From Bacteroidota bacterium (GTDB lineage: Bacteria; Bacteroidota; Bacteroidia; Chitinophagales; Chitinophagaceae): 20,275 nt of DNA. The notes beneath the pieces were generated by a model. It worked only from the letters and a program-made list of their open reading frames with translations, was not told where the DNA came from and ran no database searches. Of this stretch, positions 8,470 through 15,325 are shown piece after piece. Each line of letters opens with the position of its first letter. Position 1 is the stretch's first letter. Location: NCBI GenBank assembly GCA_023423835.1, contig JAFAEW010000117.1, positions 1 through 20,275 of the forward strand. Reading direction: 5' to 3'. Position numbers and translations under genes: made by a program.

Positions 8470-9360
8470 TCAGAATTCTTCGTTTTCATTAGAATCCGGA
8501 AGCCCGCCACCGCCGAATGAATCAATCCTTCTGCTTAAGCCCGTTGCTTCTTTCCTCTCAACAAGATTATAATAATTCATTCCTATCGCAATAAACAAAA
8601 CGAGATAAAAAAGATATTGAATGATATTGAGGATCGATGTTACAACACCAATAGTTGTATCGACCTGCCGGGTAGAAAAATACGACAAAATACCGCCGAT
8701 AAAACTCACTACCAATCCTACAGCGCCTGCGCTCACGATGACAATAAGATAGGCTACAAGGTAAACTCCGAAAGACATCCAGAAATTATCCTTCACCAGA
8801 GCAAAACAACGACTAATAGCATCAATAACGGAAACACGTTCGTTTACAATTACAAAGGGAAACGGCAATAACACAATAGCGAGATAAATTCCCGGAAGTA
8901 AACAAAAGATCAGCCCGATCATCACCATTAAAAACGCCAATATCCCGGTCAGAAAAACAGGCAAAAAGGAAGGTACTGCTCTGTTCCAAACCTCGGTTAC
9001 AGAAGGCGATGCGCCGGTTTCGTCACTCAAACTCAGGTAGGCTGCCACAGTAGTTTGAATTACAGTATAGGTTACCAAACTAAGGGCCAGGACAACAAAG
9101 TAACTCGTTCCGAACAGACCGGAGACATCCTGTGTATAAGGGCCACCGCCTTCCATGTCGGAAAAGACCTGCTGAAAGATCAGGGTGAAATTTTTTTGCA
9201 TCAGTCCGTTTAAGATAGCGGTAATAAGGATAAATATTCCGGCAATAAAAACGTAAGCTGTTACTAAAGGTTTAAATTCCTGTCTTATAAATTGGAAGCA
9301 GTCATTGAAATTTTCTCCAAAGTCACGGATTCTTCGGATTTGAATTTTTTGTTCAGCCAT
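8470..9360 (-). CDS. Six-helix membrane protein of unknown function
   Basis: A 296-residue polytopic membrane protein with about six hydrophobic segments (roughly 32-53, 86-108, 132-152, 154-172, 197-225, 240-262). A short cytoplasmic N-terminus begins IRRIRDFGENFNDCFQFIRQEF, and a C-terminal tail reads NYYNLVERKEATGLSRRIDSFG followed by a Gly run and acidic end. The block LLPGIYLAIVLLPFPFVIVNE followed by AISRCFALVKDNFW resembles the membrane domains grouped as YciC-like or glycerophosphodiesterase membrane-domain families, but no catalytic domain is attached. Its start (ATG 9358-9360) lies inside the SpoIIM gene, overlapping it by 76 bp. The start is supported because the N-terminal amphipathic sequence is typical of the family and no nearby later Met is available before the first helix. 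The function is unknown; it is probably part of the membrane complex tied to the MoxR module. Confidence 0.82.
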   Translation of the reverse strand: MAEQKIQIRRIRDFGENFNDCFQFIRQEFKPLVTAYVFIAGIFILITAILNGLMQKNFTLIFQQVFSDMEGGGPYTQDVSGLFGTSYFVVLALSLVTYTVIQTTVAAYLSLSDETGASPSVTEVWNRAVPSFLPVFLTGILAFLMVMIGLIFCLLPGIYLAIVLLPFPFVIVNERVSVIDAISRCFALVKDNFWMSFGVYLVAYLIVIVSAGAVGLVVSFIGGILSYFSTRQVDTTIGVVTSILNIIQYLFYLVLFIAIGMNYYNLVERKEATGLSRRIDSFGGGGLPDSNENEEF

Positions 9361-10358
9361 GAAGCAAAGTTTTCGTTTGGTGGTTGTGATAAAAATTGAT
9401 TAGTATGTTGTTGAATTTTACGCTGTAACCTGCGCGGATAAATAATAAAATACCAGATTAGAAACGCAAGCGAAGCGCCGAGGATCGAAAAATTTACAGC
9501 GGCCGGCATGTCGGTATATCTTGTTACGAATCCCTCCAGAAAGGCTGCAATCACAAACAGGGGAATTAAACCCAGGACGATCTTGAGGCCGTCTTTTCCA
9601 CCCCTCAAAAGTGATTGCATTCTGCTGTAAGTTCCCGGAAACAAAATACTGTTGCCTAAAATTAGTCCTGAGGCTCCGGCAACGATTATGCTCCACAATT
9701 CTATGGTTCCGTGAATGAAAACAACGCTGATAAATTTCAATCCCAGCCCTTTTGAGATGAAGTAATATTGAAAAGATCCCATCATCAGGCCATTGCGAAA
9801 CAATAACCAGACACTTCCAAGCGATAGAAAAATTCCCAATACGTATCCAAGAAAGGAAACGTAAATATTGTTCATTGCAATCATGAAAAACATGGAAAAT
9901 GAATCTGTTTGTTTATACACGCCAAAAGGGTCACCCTTTTCAATGTTGATGTTTGTCATGTTTACATAATCGTCTCCCAAAATCAGGCGCACGAAATTGT
10001 CGTCGTATTTCGCAGAAAGAGCACCCATCAGAGCAAACAGCAGGAAAAAAACGAAGGAAAATAAGAACTGTTTTTGGTATTTTCTAAATAACAGGGGAAG
10101 TTCAAACTGCCAAAACCAAAACAGTCTTCCTCTGTCTTCTTTTTTATTGCGGTAAATTTTCTGATGCAATTGCGCGGCTAATCCGTTTAAATAATTTGCG
10201 GTATTGGTTTTTGGATAAAAAGTGCGGGCATAGGAGAGGTCATCTGTGACTTCGATAAAATAACGGGCGAGGGTATCTGCGGGAATATCAGATCGCAAAT
10301 CCGCTTCAATTTCCTTCCATTTTTCCCAATTCCTTCTCAAAAACTGCGCTTCCCGCAT
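9285..10358 (-). CDS. SpoIIM (stage II sporulation protein M) family membrane protein
   Basis: A 357-residue protein. A cytoplasmic N-terminal helical region (1-95) begins REAQFLRRNWEKWKEIE, and the membrane part follows with helices near 97-115, 152-180, 208-238, 258-276 and 290-308. Family residues visible are AMNNIYVSFLGYVLGIF (161-177), the HGTIELWSIIVAGASGLILG block (216-235) and AAFLEGFVTR (271-280). In spore formers SpoIIM works with SpoIID and SpoIIP in engulfment, but this organism type does not sporulate. The stand-alone family members in non-sporulating bacteria are widely found next to RDD and MoxR/DUF58 genes and have no proven function. This is the first gene of the minus-strand run; it diverges from the RDD gene and its last 25 codons overlap the next gene. 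Start is the ATG at 10356-10358. Confidence 0.9.
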   Translation of the reverse strand: MREAQFLRRNWEKWKEIEADLRSDIPADTLARYFIEVTDDLSYARTFYPKTNTANYLNGLAAQLHQKIYRNKKEDRGRLFWFWQFELPLLFRKYQKQFLFSFVFFLLFALMGALSAKYDDNFVRLILGDDYVNMTNINIEKGDPFGVYKQTDSFSMFFMIAMNNIYVSFLGYVLGIFLSLGSVWLLFRNGLMMGSFQYYFISKGLGLKFISVVFIHGTIELWSIIVAGASGLILGNSILFPGTYSRMQSLLRGGKDGLKIVLGLIPLFVIAAFLEGFVTRYTDMPAAVNFSILGASLAFLIWYFIIYPRRLQRKIQQHTNQFLSQPPNENFASWLNKKFKSEESVTLEKISMTASNL

Positions 10359-10438
10359 GCCTAAAATTAATTGCCCTAAAAATAAGTTTTATCTCAGTGA
10401 TTAGTGAAAATAAAAATTATTTTTTCATCTTTGAATCT

Positions 10439-11152
10439 ATGGCCTTTATTACCGTAACAACCCCTCAGAATATTGAAATTGAATATGAAATCGCAAGCAT
10501 CGGCGACCGGATGCTTGCTTTTATTATCGACTTCTTTCTGATTGCCGCCTACTTTTTTATCTGCATGACCGTATTTGGCGTTTTCGATTCCGGATCTACT
10601 CTTGCAGTAATCCTGATTCTGATACCCGCATTTTTTTACAGCCTATGGAACGAGGTATTTTTCAACGGTCAATCTGTGGGAAAAAGGATCATGTACATTA
10701 AGGTGATAAGTCTGAACGGAAATGCAGCAAGCTTTTCACAATACCTTCTGAGATGGATGTTCCGGCTGGTAGATCTTTGGATTTTCAGTTTTGTCGTTGG
10801 AATCGTTGCAATGGCAATCAGCGTGAAACACCAGCGGATTGGAGATCTCATTGCGGGAACAACGCTGGTGAAAACCCAGCCCAAATTTAAATCTGCACAA
10901 ACCATTTTCGAACCCGCAGAAATTGAAAACTATGTGCCTGCCTATCCCGAAGTAATTCATTTGTCTGATCGGGATATGCAACTGATAAAAGAGGTTATCA
11001 TAAATATTCAAAAACATCATACGCTGCACCTCGGATGGGAAATGCAGGCAAAAGTTGAACAGGTTTTGGGCATCAAGAGCCGGCAGCACGAACCAATCGA
11101 TTTTTTATATGCTGTACTGAAAGACTACAACCACCTGACAGCGCAACTATAA
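10439..11152 (+). CDS. RDD family membrane protein
   Basis: The frame opens at a GTG (10397), but the first 14 codons are low-complexity, so the ATG at 10439 is preferred and gives 237 residues. The RDD domain spans about 15-147: ASIGDRMLAFIIDFFL (19-34) with Arg24 and Asp31, the NGQSVGKRIMYIKVIS block (76-91), a helix near 113-129, and the closing HQRIGDLIAGTTLVK (131-145). RDD proteins have three or so membrane helices; some have been proposed as transporters, most are uncharacterised. A cytoplasmic tail of about 90 residues follows, with SDRDMQLIKEVI and a Gln/Lys-rich helix. The gene diverges from the SpoIIM/MoxR/DUF58 run across 80 bp, and RDD, SpoIIM, MoxR and DUF58 are known to co-occur, so it very probably belongs to the same module. 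Its stop abuts the convergent rmlD-like stop. Confidence 0.9.
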   Translation: MAFITVTTPQNIEIEYEIASIGDRMLAFIIDFFLIAAYFFICMTVFGVFDSGSTLAVILILIPAFFYSLWNEVFFNGQSVGKRIMYIKVISLNGNAASFSQYLLRWMFRLVDLWIFSFVVGIVAMAISVKHQRIGDLIAGTTLVKTQPKFKSAQTIFEPAEIENYVPAYPEVIHLSDRDMQLIKEVIINIQKHHTLHLGWEMQAKVEQVLGIKSRQHEPIDFLYAVLKDYNHLTAQL

Positions 11153-12019
11153 TTTTTCGAGACACGAACGCAGACTGTCCTCCCAGTTTTTCAAATCAAT
11201 CTGGTAATCATTTTTAATTTTCTCTTTGCTCAAAACCGAAAATTGGGGACGTTTCGCGGCGGTTGGATATTGACTCGTTGCAACAGGATGAACGTTGCAG
11301 GAAAAAGATTTTACAGCGGCAATTTTATCGGCAAACTCAAACCAACTGATTTTTCCCAAATTACTGTAATGATAAATTCCCGGCCTGAAATAGATTTTTT
11401 TATTAAAATCATTCCTCACAATTTTCAAAATCGTTTCTGCCAGATCCTTTGCAGACGTCGGAGATCCAAACTGGTCATTTACAACATTCAGGTCAGAACG
11501 TTCATTCATCAGCCTGACCATTGTTTTCACGAAATTGTTGCCATATTTTCCATATACCCAGGAGGTGCGAATGATGAGCGTTTCGGGATTGTTGATCAGA
11601 GCGAGCTTTTCCCCTTCGCGTTTTGAAAATCCGTAATAGTTAACAGGATTCGTTTCATCGGTTTCCAGATAGGCGTTAGGGGAATTTCCATCAAACACAT
11701 AATCGGTAGATATATGAATAAGTTTTGTTTGATAGAGTTTGCAATAGTTTGCTATGTCGCCTACGGCCGTTGCGTTGATGAGAAAAGCCGTTTCTCTGTC
11801 AGATTCTGCCTTATCCACTGCTGTATAGGCAGCGGTATTGATAAAGTATTGAGGGCGATAGCTTTCAAATGCTTTGTCAACGGCGGTTGTATCGGTAATA
11901 TCCAGATCCGACCGATCCAGAAAAATGAGATTAAGTTCCTGAAAATTCTTTTCAATTTCCTGAAGTTCCAGGCCCAGTTGGCCATTTTTTCCCGTGATAA
12001 GAACGGTCGGTCTATTCAT
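11147..12019 (-). CDS. rfbD: dTDP-4-dehydrorhamnose reductase (RmlD-like SDR)
   Basis: A 290-residue extended short-chain dehydrogenase/reductase. It shows the nucleotide-binding GKNGQLG motif (10-16), NTAAYTAVDKAE (61-72), the STDYVFDG block (104-111) and the catalytic Tyr129-x-x-x-Lys133 in YGFSK. These together are characteristic of RmlD, which reduces dTDP-4-dehydro-L-rhamnose to dTDP-L-rhamnose with NAD(P)H in the cytoplasm. The length is standard. The usual rmlA, rmlB and rmlC partners are not in the window, so rhamnose synthesis would need genes elsewhere. Alternatively this homologue may act on the sugar made by the two upstream genes. It is the last gene of the three-gene cassette, 19 bp after the UXS-like gene, and its stop codon directly abuts that of the convergent RDD gene. 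Confidence 0.9.
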   Translation of the reverse strand: MNRPTVLITGKNGQLGLELQEIEKNFQELNLIFLDRSDLDITDTTAVDKAFESYRPQYFINTAAYTAVDKAESDRETAFLINATAVGDIANYCKLYQTKLIHISTDYVFDGNSPNAYLETDETNPVNYYGFSKREGEKLALINNPETLIIRTSWVYGKYGNNFVKTMVRLMNERSDLNVVNDQFGSPTSAKDLAETILKIVRNDFNKKIYFRPGIYHYSNLGKISWFEFADKIAAVKSFSCNVHPVATSQYPTAAKRPQFSVLSKEKIKNDYQIDLKNWEDSLRSCLEKL

Positions 12020-12038
12020 TTCAGCAGCTTTGGTACAA

Positions 12039-13019
12039 CTATTTTTTCACAAATTCCTTCGGCAATTTATACAATTCTTCTTTCGGAAGGGATTTGAAGT
12101 ATTCGTAAGTTCTTTTCAAACCTTCGGTCCGATCGATCCTGGGCTCCCAGCCTAGGATCGACTTTGCTTTATCTATGTTGGGCTGTCTTTGTTTCGGGTC
12201 ATCTACCGGCAGCGGTTTATAAACGATCTTTACATCAGCGCCCGTTAGTTTCAACACTTCTTCTGCAAAATCTTTCAGCGAAATTTCAACCGGATTTCCA
12301 ATGTTTACCGGCATCGCATAATCGCTCATCAGCAAACGATAAATGCCTTCAATGAGATCATCCACATAACAAAACGAACGGGTTTGACTTCCATCGCCAA
12401 AAACCGTGAGATCCTCTCCCCTGAGTGCCTGACCAATAAAGGCAGGAAGCGCTCTTCCATCGTTCAACCGCATTCTCGGACCGTAAGTATTGAATATCCT
12501 CACAATTCTGGTTTCCAGGCCGTGAAAAGTGTGATAGGCCATTGTAATTGCTTCCTGAAAACGTTTTGCTTCATCATAAACACCACGGGGACCTACCGGA
12601 TTTACATTTCCCCAATATTCTTCTGTCTGCGGATGAACGAGCGGATCGCCGTACACTTCGCTCGTAGAAGCAACCAAAATCCGGGCGTTTTTCGAACGGG
12701 CCAAACCGAGACAGTTGTGGGTTCCGAGAGAACCAACTTTCAGCGTCTGGATCGGAATTTTCAAATAATCGATCGGACTTGCGGGGGAAGCGAAATGAAG
12801 AATATAATCGAGTTCGCCCGGCACGTGAATGAATTTCGAAACATCGTGATGATAAAAGTCGAAAGCTTCAAGCGGAAACAGGTGCTCGATATTTCTGATG
12901 TCGCCGGTAATAAGATTATCCATCCCTATTACATGAAATCCTTCCTTAATAAATCTGTCGCACAAATGAGATCCGAGAAATCCTGCCGCACCTGTTATTA
13001 AAACACGTTTTTTTGCCAT
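12039..13019 (-). CDS. UDP-glucuronate decarboxylase (UDP-xylose synthase)-like SDR
   Basis: A 326-residue extended SDR enzyme. Visible are GAAGFLG (10-16), HFASPASPIDYLKIPIQTLK (75-94) followed by VGSLGT, the STSEVYGDP block (118-126), catalytic Tyr148-x-x-x-Lys152, and the RIFNTYGPRMRLNDGRALPA region (174-193). The ASPASPxxYxxxPIxTxK block and the TSE motif are typical of UXS enzymes, which oxidise and decarboxylate UDP-glucuronic acid to UDP-xylose using bound NAD. The length matches bacterial UXS, with no formyltransferase domain as in ArnA. It lies between the sugar aminotransferase (12-bp gap) and the RmlD-like gene (19-bp gap), consistent with one transcript. UDP-xylose or a derived pentose for a surface glycan is the probable product; the substrate is inferred from family motifs only. 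Confidence 0.9.
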   Translation of the reverse strand: MAKKRVLITGAAGFLGSHLCDRFIKEGFHVIGMDNLITGDIRNIEHLFPLEAFDFYHHDVSKFIHVPGELDYILHFASPASPIDYLKIPIQTLKVGSLGTHNCLGLARSKNARILVASTSEVYGDPLVHPQTEEYWGNVNPVGPRGVYDEAKRFQEAITMAYHTFHGLETRIVRIFNTYGPRMRLNDGRALPAFIGQALRGEDLTVFGDGSQTRSFCYVDDLIEGIYRLLMSDYAMPVNIGNPVEISLKDFAEEVLKLTGADVKIVYKPLPVDDPKQRQPNIDKAKSILGWEPRIDRTEGLKRTYEYFKSLPKEELYKLPKEFVKK

Positions 13020-13031
13020 TGTTTGGTTGCT

Positions 13032-14162
13032 TTATTTGTTGATGAAGTCCAATACGTTTTTGATGATGAAATTCAATTGCTCTTCCTCAAATTCAGTATG
13101 GATGGGAAGTGAGATCACCCGTTCGGTCAACCAATCTGTTACTGCAAGATCGTGTTCTGTAGTTCCAATTCCCTCAAACATCTTCTGCCGGTGACCGGGT
13201 ACGGGATAATAAATCATGGAAGGAATATTTTTCGATGCGAGGTATTGATTCAGTCCATCTCTGTCAATCCCATTCAAAATCAACGTATATTGGTGAAATA
13301 CGTGTTTGCAATAGGGAGCGCGGTAAGGTGTAATAATCCTATGATTTCCGGCAAACGCGGCGTCGTAATGATCGGCCACCTTTCTTCTTGCGGCGATGTA
13401 ATCATCGAGCAAGGGTAATTTGATATTTAAAATAGCCGCCTGCATGGTATCGAGTCTGGAATTGCAGCCCACGAGGTCGTGATAATATCTTTTGCTTTGA
13501 CCATGATTGGCGATCATCTTCAGTTTTCTGGCCAGTTCATCATCGTTGGTAAATAGCGCGCCGCCGTCGCCATAAGCGCCAAGGTTTTTTGAAGGAAAGA
13601 AGGAAGTGGTTCCGATGGTACCAATCGTGCCTGTTTTTTTCGTTGTTCCATCACTGAAATGATAATCTCCACCGATTGCCTGGGCGTTGTCTTCAATTAC
13701 AAACAAATTGTGTTCTTCCGCAATTTTCATGATCTCTTCCATCGGCGCCGCCTGTCCGTACAAATGCACGGGCACAATTGCCTTTGTTTTTGGAGTGATG
13801 GCTTTCCGAATGGCGTCGGGATCGATACAAAAGGTCTTTTTATCCACGTCCACAAAAACCGGTTTCAGTTTAAGCAAGGCTACCACTTCGGTAGTGGCGA
13901 TGTAGGTAAATGAAGGCGTAATAACTTCATCACCCGGCTGTAATCCCAATCCCATCATCGCAATCTGAAGTGCATCGGTGCCATTGGCGCAAGGAATTAC
14001 GTGCTTAATATTTAGATAACCGGCAAGATTTTCTGCAAAGACTTCAACCGGTTTTCCATTTATAAAGGCAGCGGATTCCATTACATCTATCACCGCAGCA
14101 TCAACCTGATCTTTGATCTTTTGATATTGCGTTTTCAAATCCACCATTTGAATAGGCTTCAT
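13032..14162 (-). CDS. DegT/DnrJ/EryC1/StrS family sugar aminotransferase
   Basis: A 376-residue PLP enzyme of the nucleotide-sugar aminotransferase family. Visible are the entry block PIQMVDLKTQYQKIKDQV (3-20), CANGTDALQIAM (58-69), IEDNAQAIGG (156-165) with the cofactor-binding Asp158 and Gln161, and the Schiff-base Lys192 in SFFPSKNLGAYGDGGA, followed by NHGQSKRYYHDLVGCNSRLDT. The SFFPxKNLG and NHG forms place it nearer WbpE/QdtB-like 3-aminotransferases than ArnB, whose lysine sits in a different context; this is judgement by eye. The frame begins at a TTG (14168), but the ATG at 14160-14162 is preferred and fits a short leader from the -7 element at 14182-14189. It is the first gene of the three-gene sugar cassette. 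The product is probably an amino sugar nucleotide for surface polysaccharide or protein glycosylation. Confidence 0.92.
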   Translation of the reverse strand: MKPIQMVDLKTQYQKIKDQVDAAVIDVMESAAFINGKPVEVFAENLAGYLNIKHVIPCANGTDALQIAMMGLGLQPGDEVITPSFTYIATTEVVALLKLKPVFVDVDKKTFCIDPDAIRKAITPKTKAIVPVHLYGQAAPMEEIMKIAEEHNLFVIEDNAQAIGGDYHFSDGTTKKTGTIGTIGTTSFFPSKNLGAYGDGGALFTNDDELARKLKMIANHGQSKRYYHDLVGCNSRLDTMQAAILNIKLPLLDDYIAARRKVADHYDAAFAGNHRIITPYRAPYCKHVFHQYTLILNGIDRDGLNQYLASKNIPSMIYYPVPGHRQKMFEGIGTTEHDLAVTDWLTERVISLPIHTEFEEEQLNFIIKNVLDFINK

Positions 14163-14181
14163 ACTCAAAATTTAATGGCGG

Positions 14182-14189
14182 CAAAACTA
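14182..14189 (-). promoter_or_regulatory. Putative -7 promoter element for the sugar cassette
   Basis: On the minus strand the bases read TAGTTTTG, an exact match to the Bacteroidota -7 consensus TAnnTTTG, about 20 bp before the preferred ATG of the aminotransferase gene. No clear -33 TTG is seen at the usual distance; that region is occupied by the palindrome at 14210-14221. Confidence 0.5.
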
Positions 14190-14209
14190 TGAAAAACATT
14201 TCCAAAATC

Positions 14210-14221
14210 TCATCCGGATGA
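14210..14221. promoter_or_regulatory. 12-bp perfect palindrome, candidate operator
   Basis: The bases TCATCCGGATGA form a perfect 12-bp palindrome in the 110-bp divergent region between the sugar aminotransferase gene and the BNR-repeat gene. A further inverted pair, ACATTT (14196-14201) and AAATGT (14223-14228), lies around it, though off-centre. The palindrome overlaps where the -33 element of the minus-strand promoter should be, so it could be a regulator-binding site. No regulator gene is nearby. Confidence 0.4.
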
Positions 14222-14272
14222 AAAATGTCGTGCGTATTATACAGAAACAAATAATCGTCTTATTTTTAGGCT

Positions 14273-15295
14273 ATGCAAAAAAGAACGATTTTCTCACTGA
14301 TCCTGATTTCCACCTTTTCTATCTTTAATCTTCCCTCATTCTCCCAAAAAATCCGCCTGCTTGATTCCATGTCCGGCATTTCTTTGAGAGGATTATCCGT
14401 TGTAGACGACGGCGTTTTTTGGGCAAGTGGAAGCAAAGGAACAGTGGCAAGGTCAGTAGATGCCGGCAAATCAATCGCATGGATGAAAGTTAAAGGATTC
14501 GAGGAAAGGGATTTCCGTGACATTGAAGCCTTCGATCCCGAAACGGCAATAATTATGGCCGTGGATGAACCGGCTGTTATTTTGAAAACCTCAGACGGAG
14601 GAAAAAACTGGAGAAAGGTATTCGATGACAGTACAAAAGGAATGTTTTTAGATGCCATGTATTTTTCCGGTAACCGCGGAATCGTTATTGGAGATCCGGT
14701 TGACGACACTTTTTTCATCGCACAAACCGATGACGGCGGTGAGCATTGGAAGACCAATTCCCAAAAAAATCAGTTTACAACGGCTATGAAAGGCGAAGCT
14801 TTTTTTGCAGCAAGCGGAGGAAATATTCTGTTGTATAATAGCGGGGGGCAGACAAGCCCGGTTTATGTTTCCGGAGGAGAAGTAAGCCGCATTTTCTGGG
14901 AGGGCGGCGTTGTAAAAGTTCTTCCGTTATCACAGGGAAAAAATTCAACCGGTGCCAATGCAATTGCTGTCTATAACAATAAAGGAATTGTGGTAGGAGG
15001 CGATTTTTCGAACGATTCAATTGCAACCGGCAATTGTGTTTTATTGGATTTTACCGCAAATGACATTCATTTTTCAAAGCCGAAAATTGCGCCTTCAGGC
15101 TATAAAAGTTCCGTAGCGTATATAACTTCTGACAATCTGATAAGCTGTGGAACCTCGGGAGTTGATCTTTCCGCTGACGGAGGAAACCAATGGCGGAAAA
15201 TATCCGGGCAAAGTTTTCATGTTGTACGAAAAGCCAGGAATGGCAACAAAGTTTTCCTGGCGGGAAGTAAGGGAAGGATAGCCGTTTTAGAATAA
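14273..15295 (+). CDS. Exported BNR/YCF48-like repeat beta-propeller protein
   Basis: A 340-residue protein with an N-terminal signal peptide (1-25, hydrophobic core FSLILISTFSIF, ending SFSQ). The body contains several Asp-box (BNR) motifs at repeat ends: SVDAGKSIAW (61-70, degenerate), TSDGGKNW (106-113), TDDGGEHW (152-159) and SADGGNQW (about 304-311). These are characteristic of YCF48/HCF136-like and sialidase-type beta-propellers. Bacteroidota proteins of this kind are often annotated as oxidoreductase or photosystem assembly factor-like, but no catalytic residues are evident and the name is not informative. There is no T9SS C-terminal sorting domain, so the protein is probably periplasmic or secreted otherwise. 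A TATTTTTA sequence (14261-14268), one base off the -7 consensus, precedes the ATG at 14273. It converges with argS, 30 bp apart, with no visible terminator. Confidence 0.87.
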   Translation: MQKRTIFSLILISTFSIFNLPSFSQKIRLLDSMSGISLRGLSVVDDGVFWASGSKGTVARSVDAGKSIAWMKVKGFEERDFRDIEAFDPETAIIMAVDEPAVILKTSDGGKNWRKVFDDSTKGMFLDAMYFSGNRGIVIGDPVDDTFFIAQTDDGGEHWKTNSQKNQFTTAMKGEAFFAASGGNILLYNSGGQTSPVYVSGGEVSRIFWEGGVVKVLPLSQGKNSTGANAIAVYNNKGIVVGGDFSNDSIATGNCVLLDFTANDIHFSKPKIAPSGYKSSVAYITSDNLISCGTSGVDLSADGGNQWRKISGQSFHVVRKARNGNKVFLAGSKGRIAVLE

Positions 15296-15325
15296 ATTTG
15301 GCCACATTTCGGTCTAAATCCGCCT

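Noticed and set aside
9285..10358. SpoIIM homologue as evidence of sporulation
   Set aside because: No other sporulation genes are present and the family is widespread in non-sporulating bacteria.
10404..10424. AT-rich near-palindrome before the RDD gene
   Set aside because: Only A/T bases with an imperfect match; expected by chance in such a leader.
13032..14162. Aminotransferase as ArnB making UDP-4-amino-arabinose with the UXS-like enzyme
   Set aside because: The Schiff-base lysine sits in an SFFPSKNLG context, unlike ArnB, and no other arn genes are present; only a general sugar aminotransferase call is justified.
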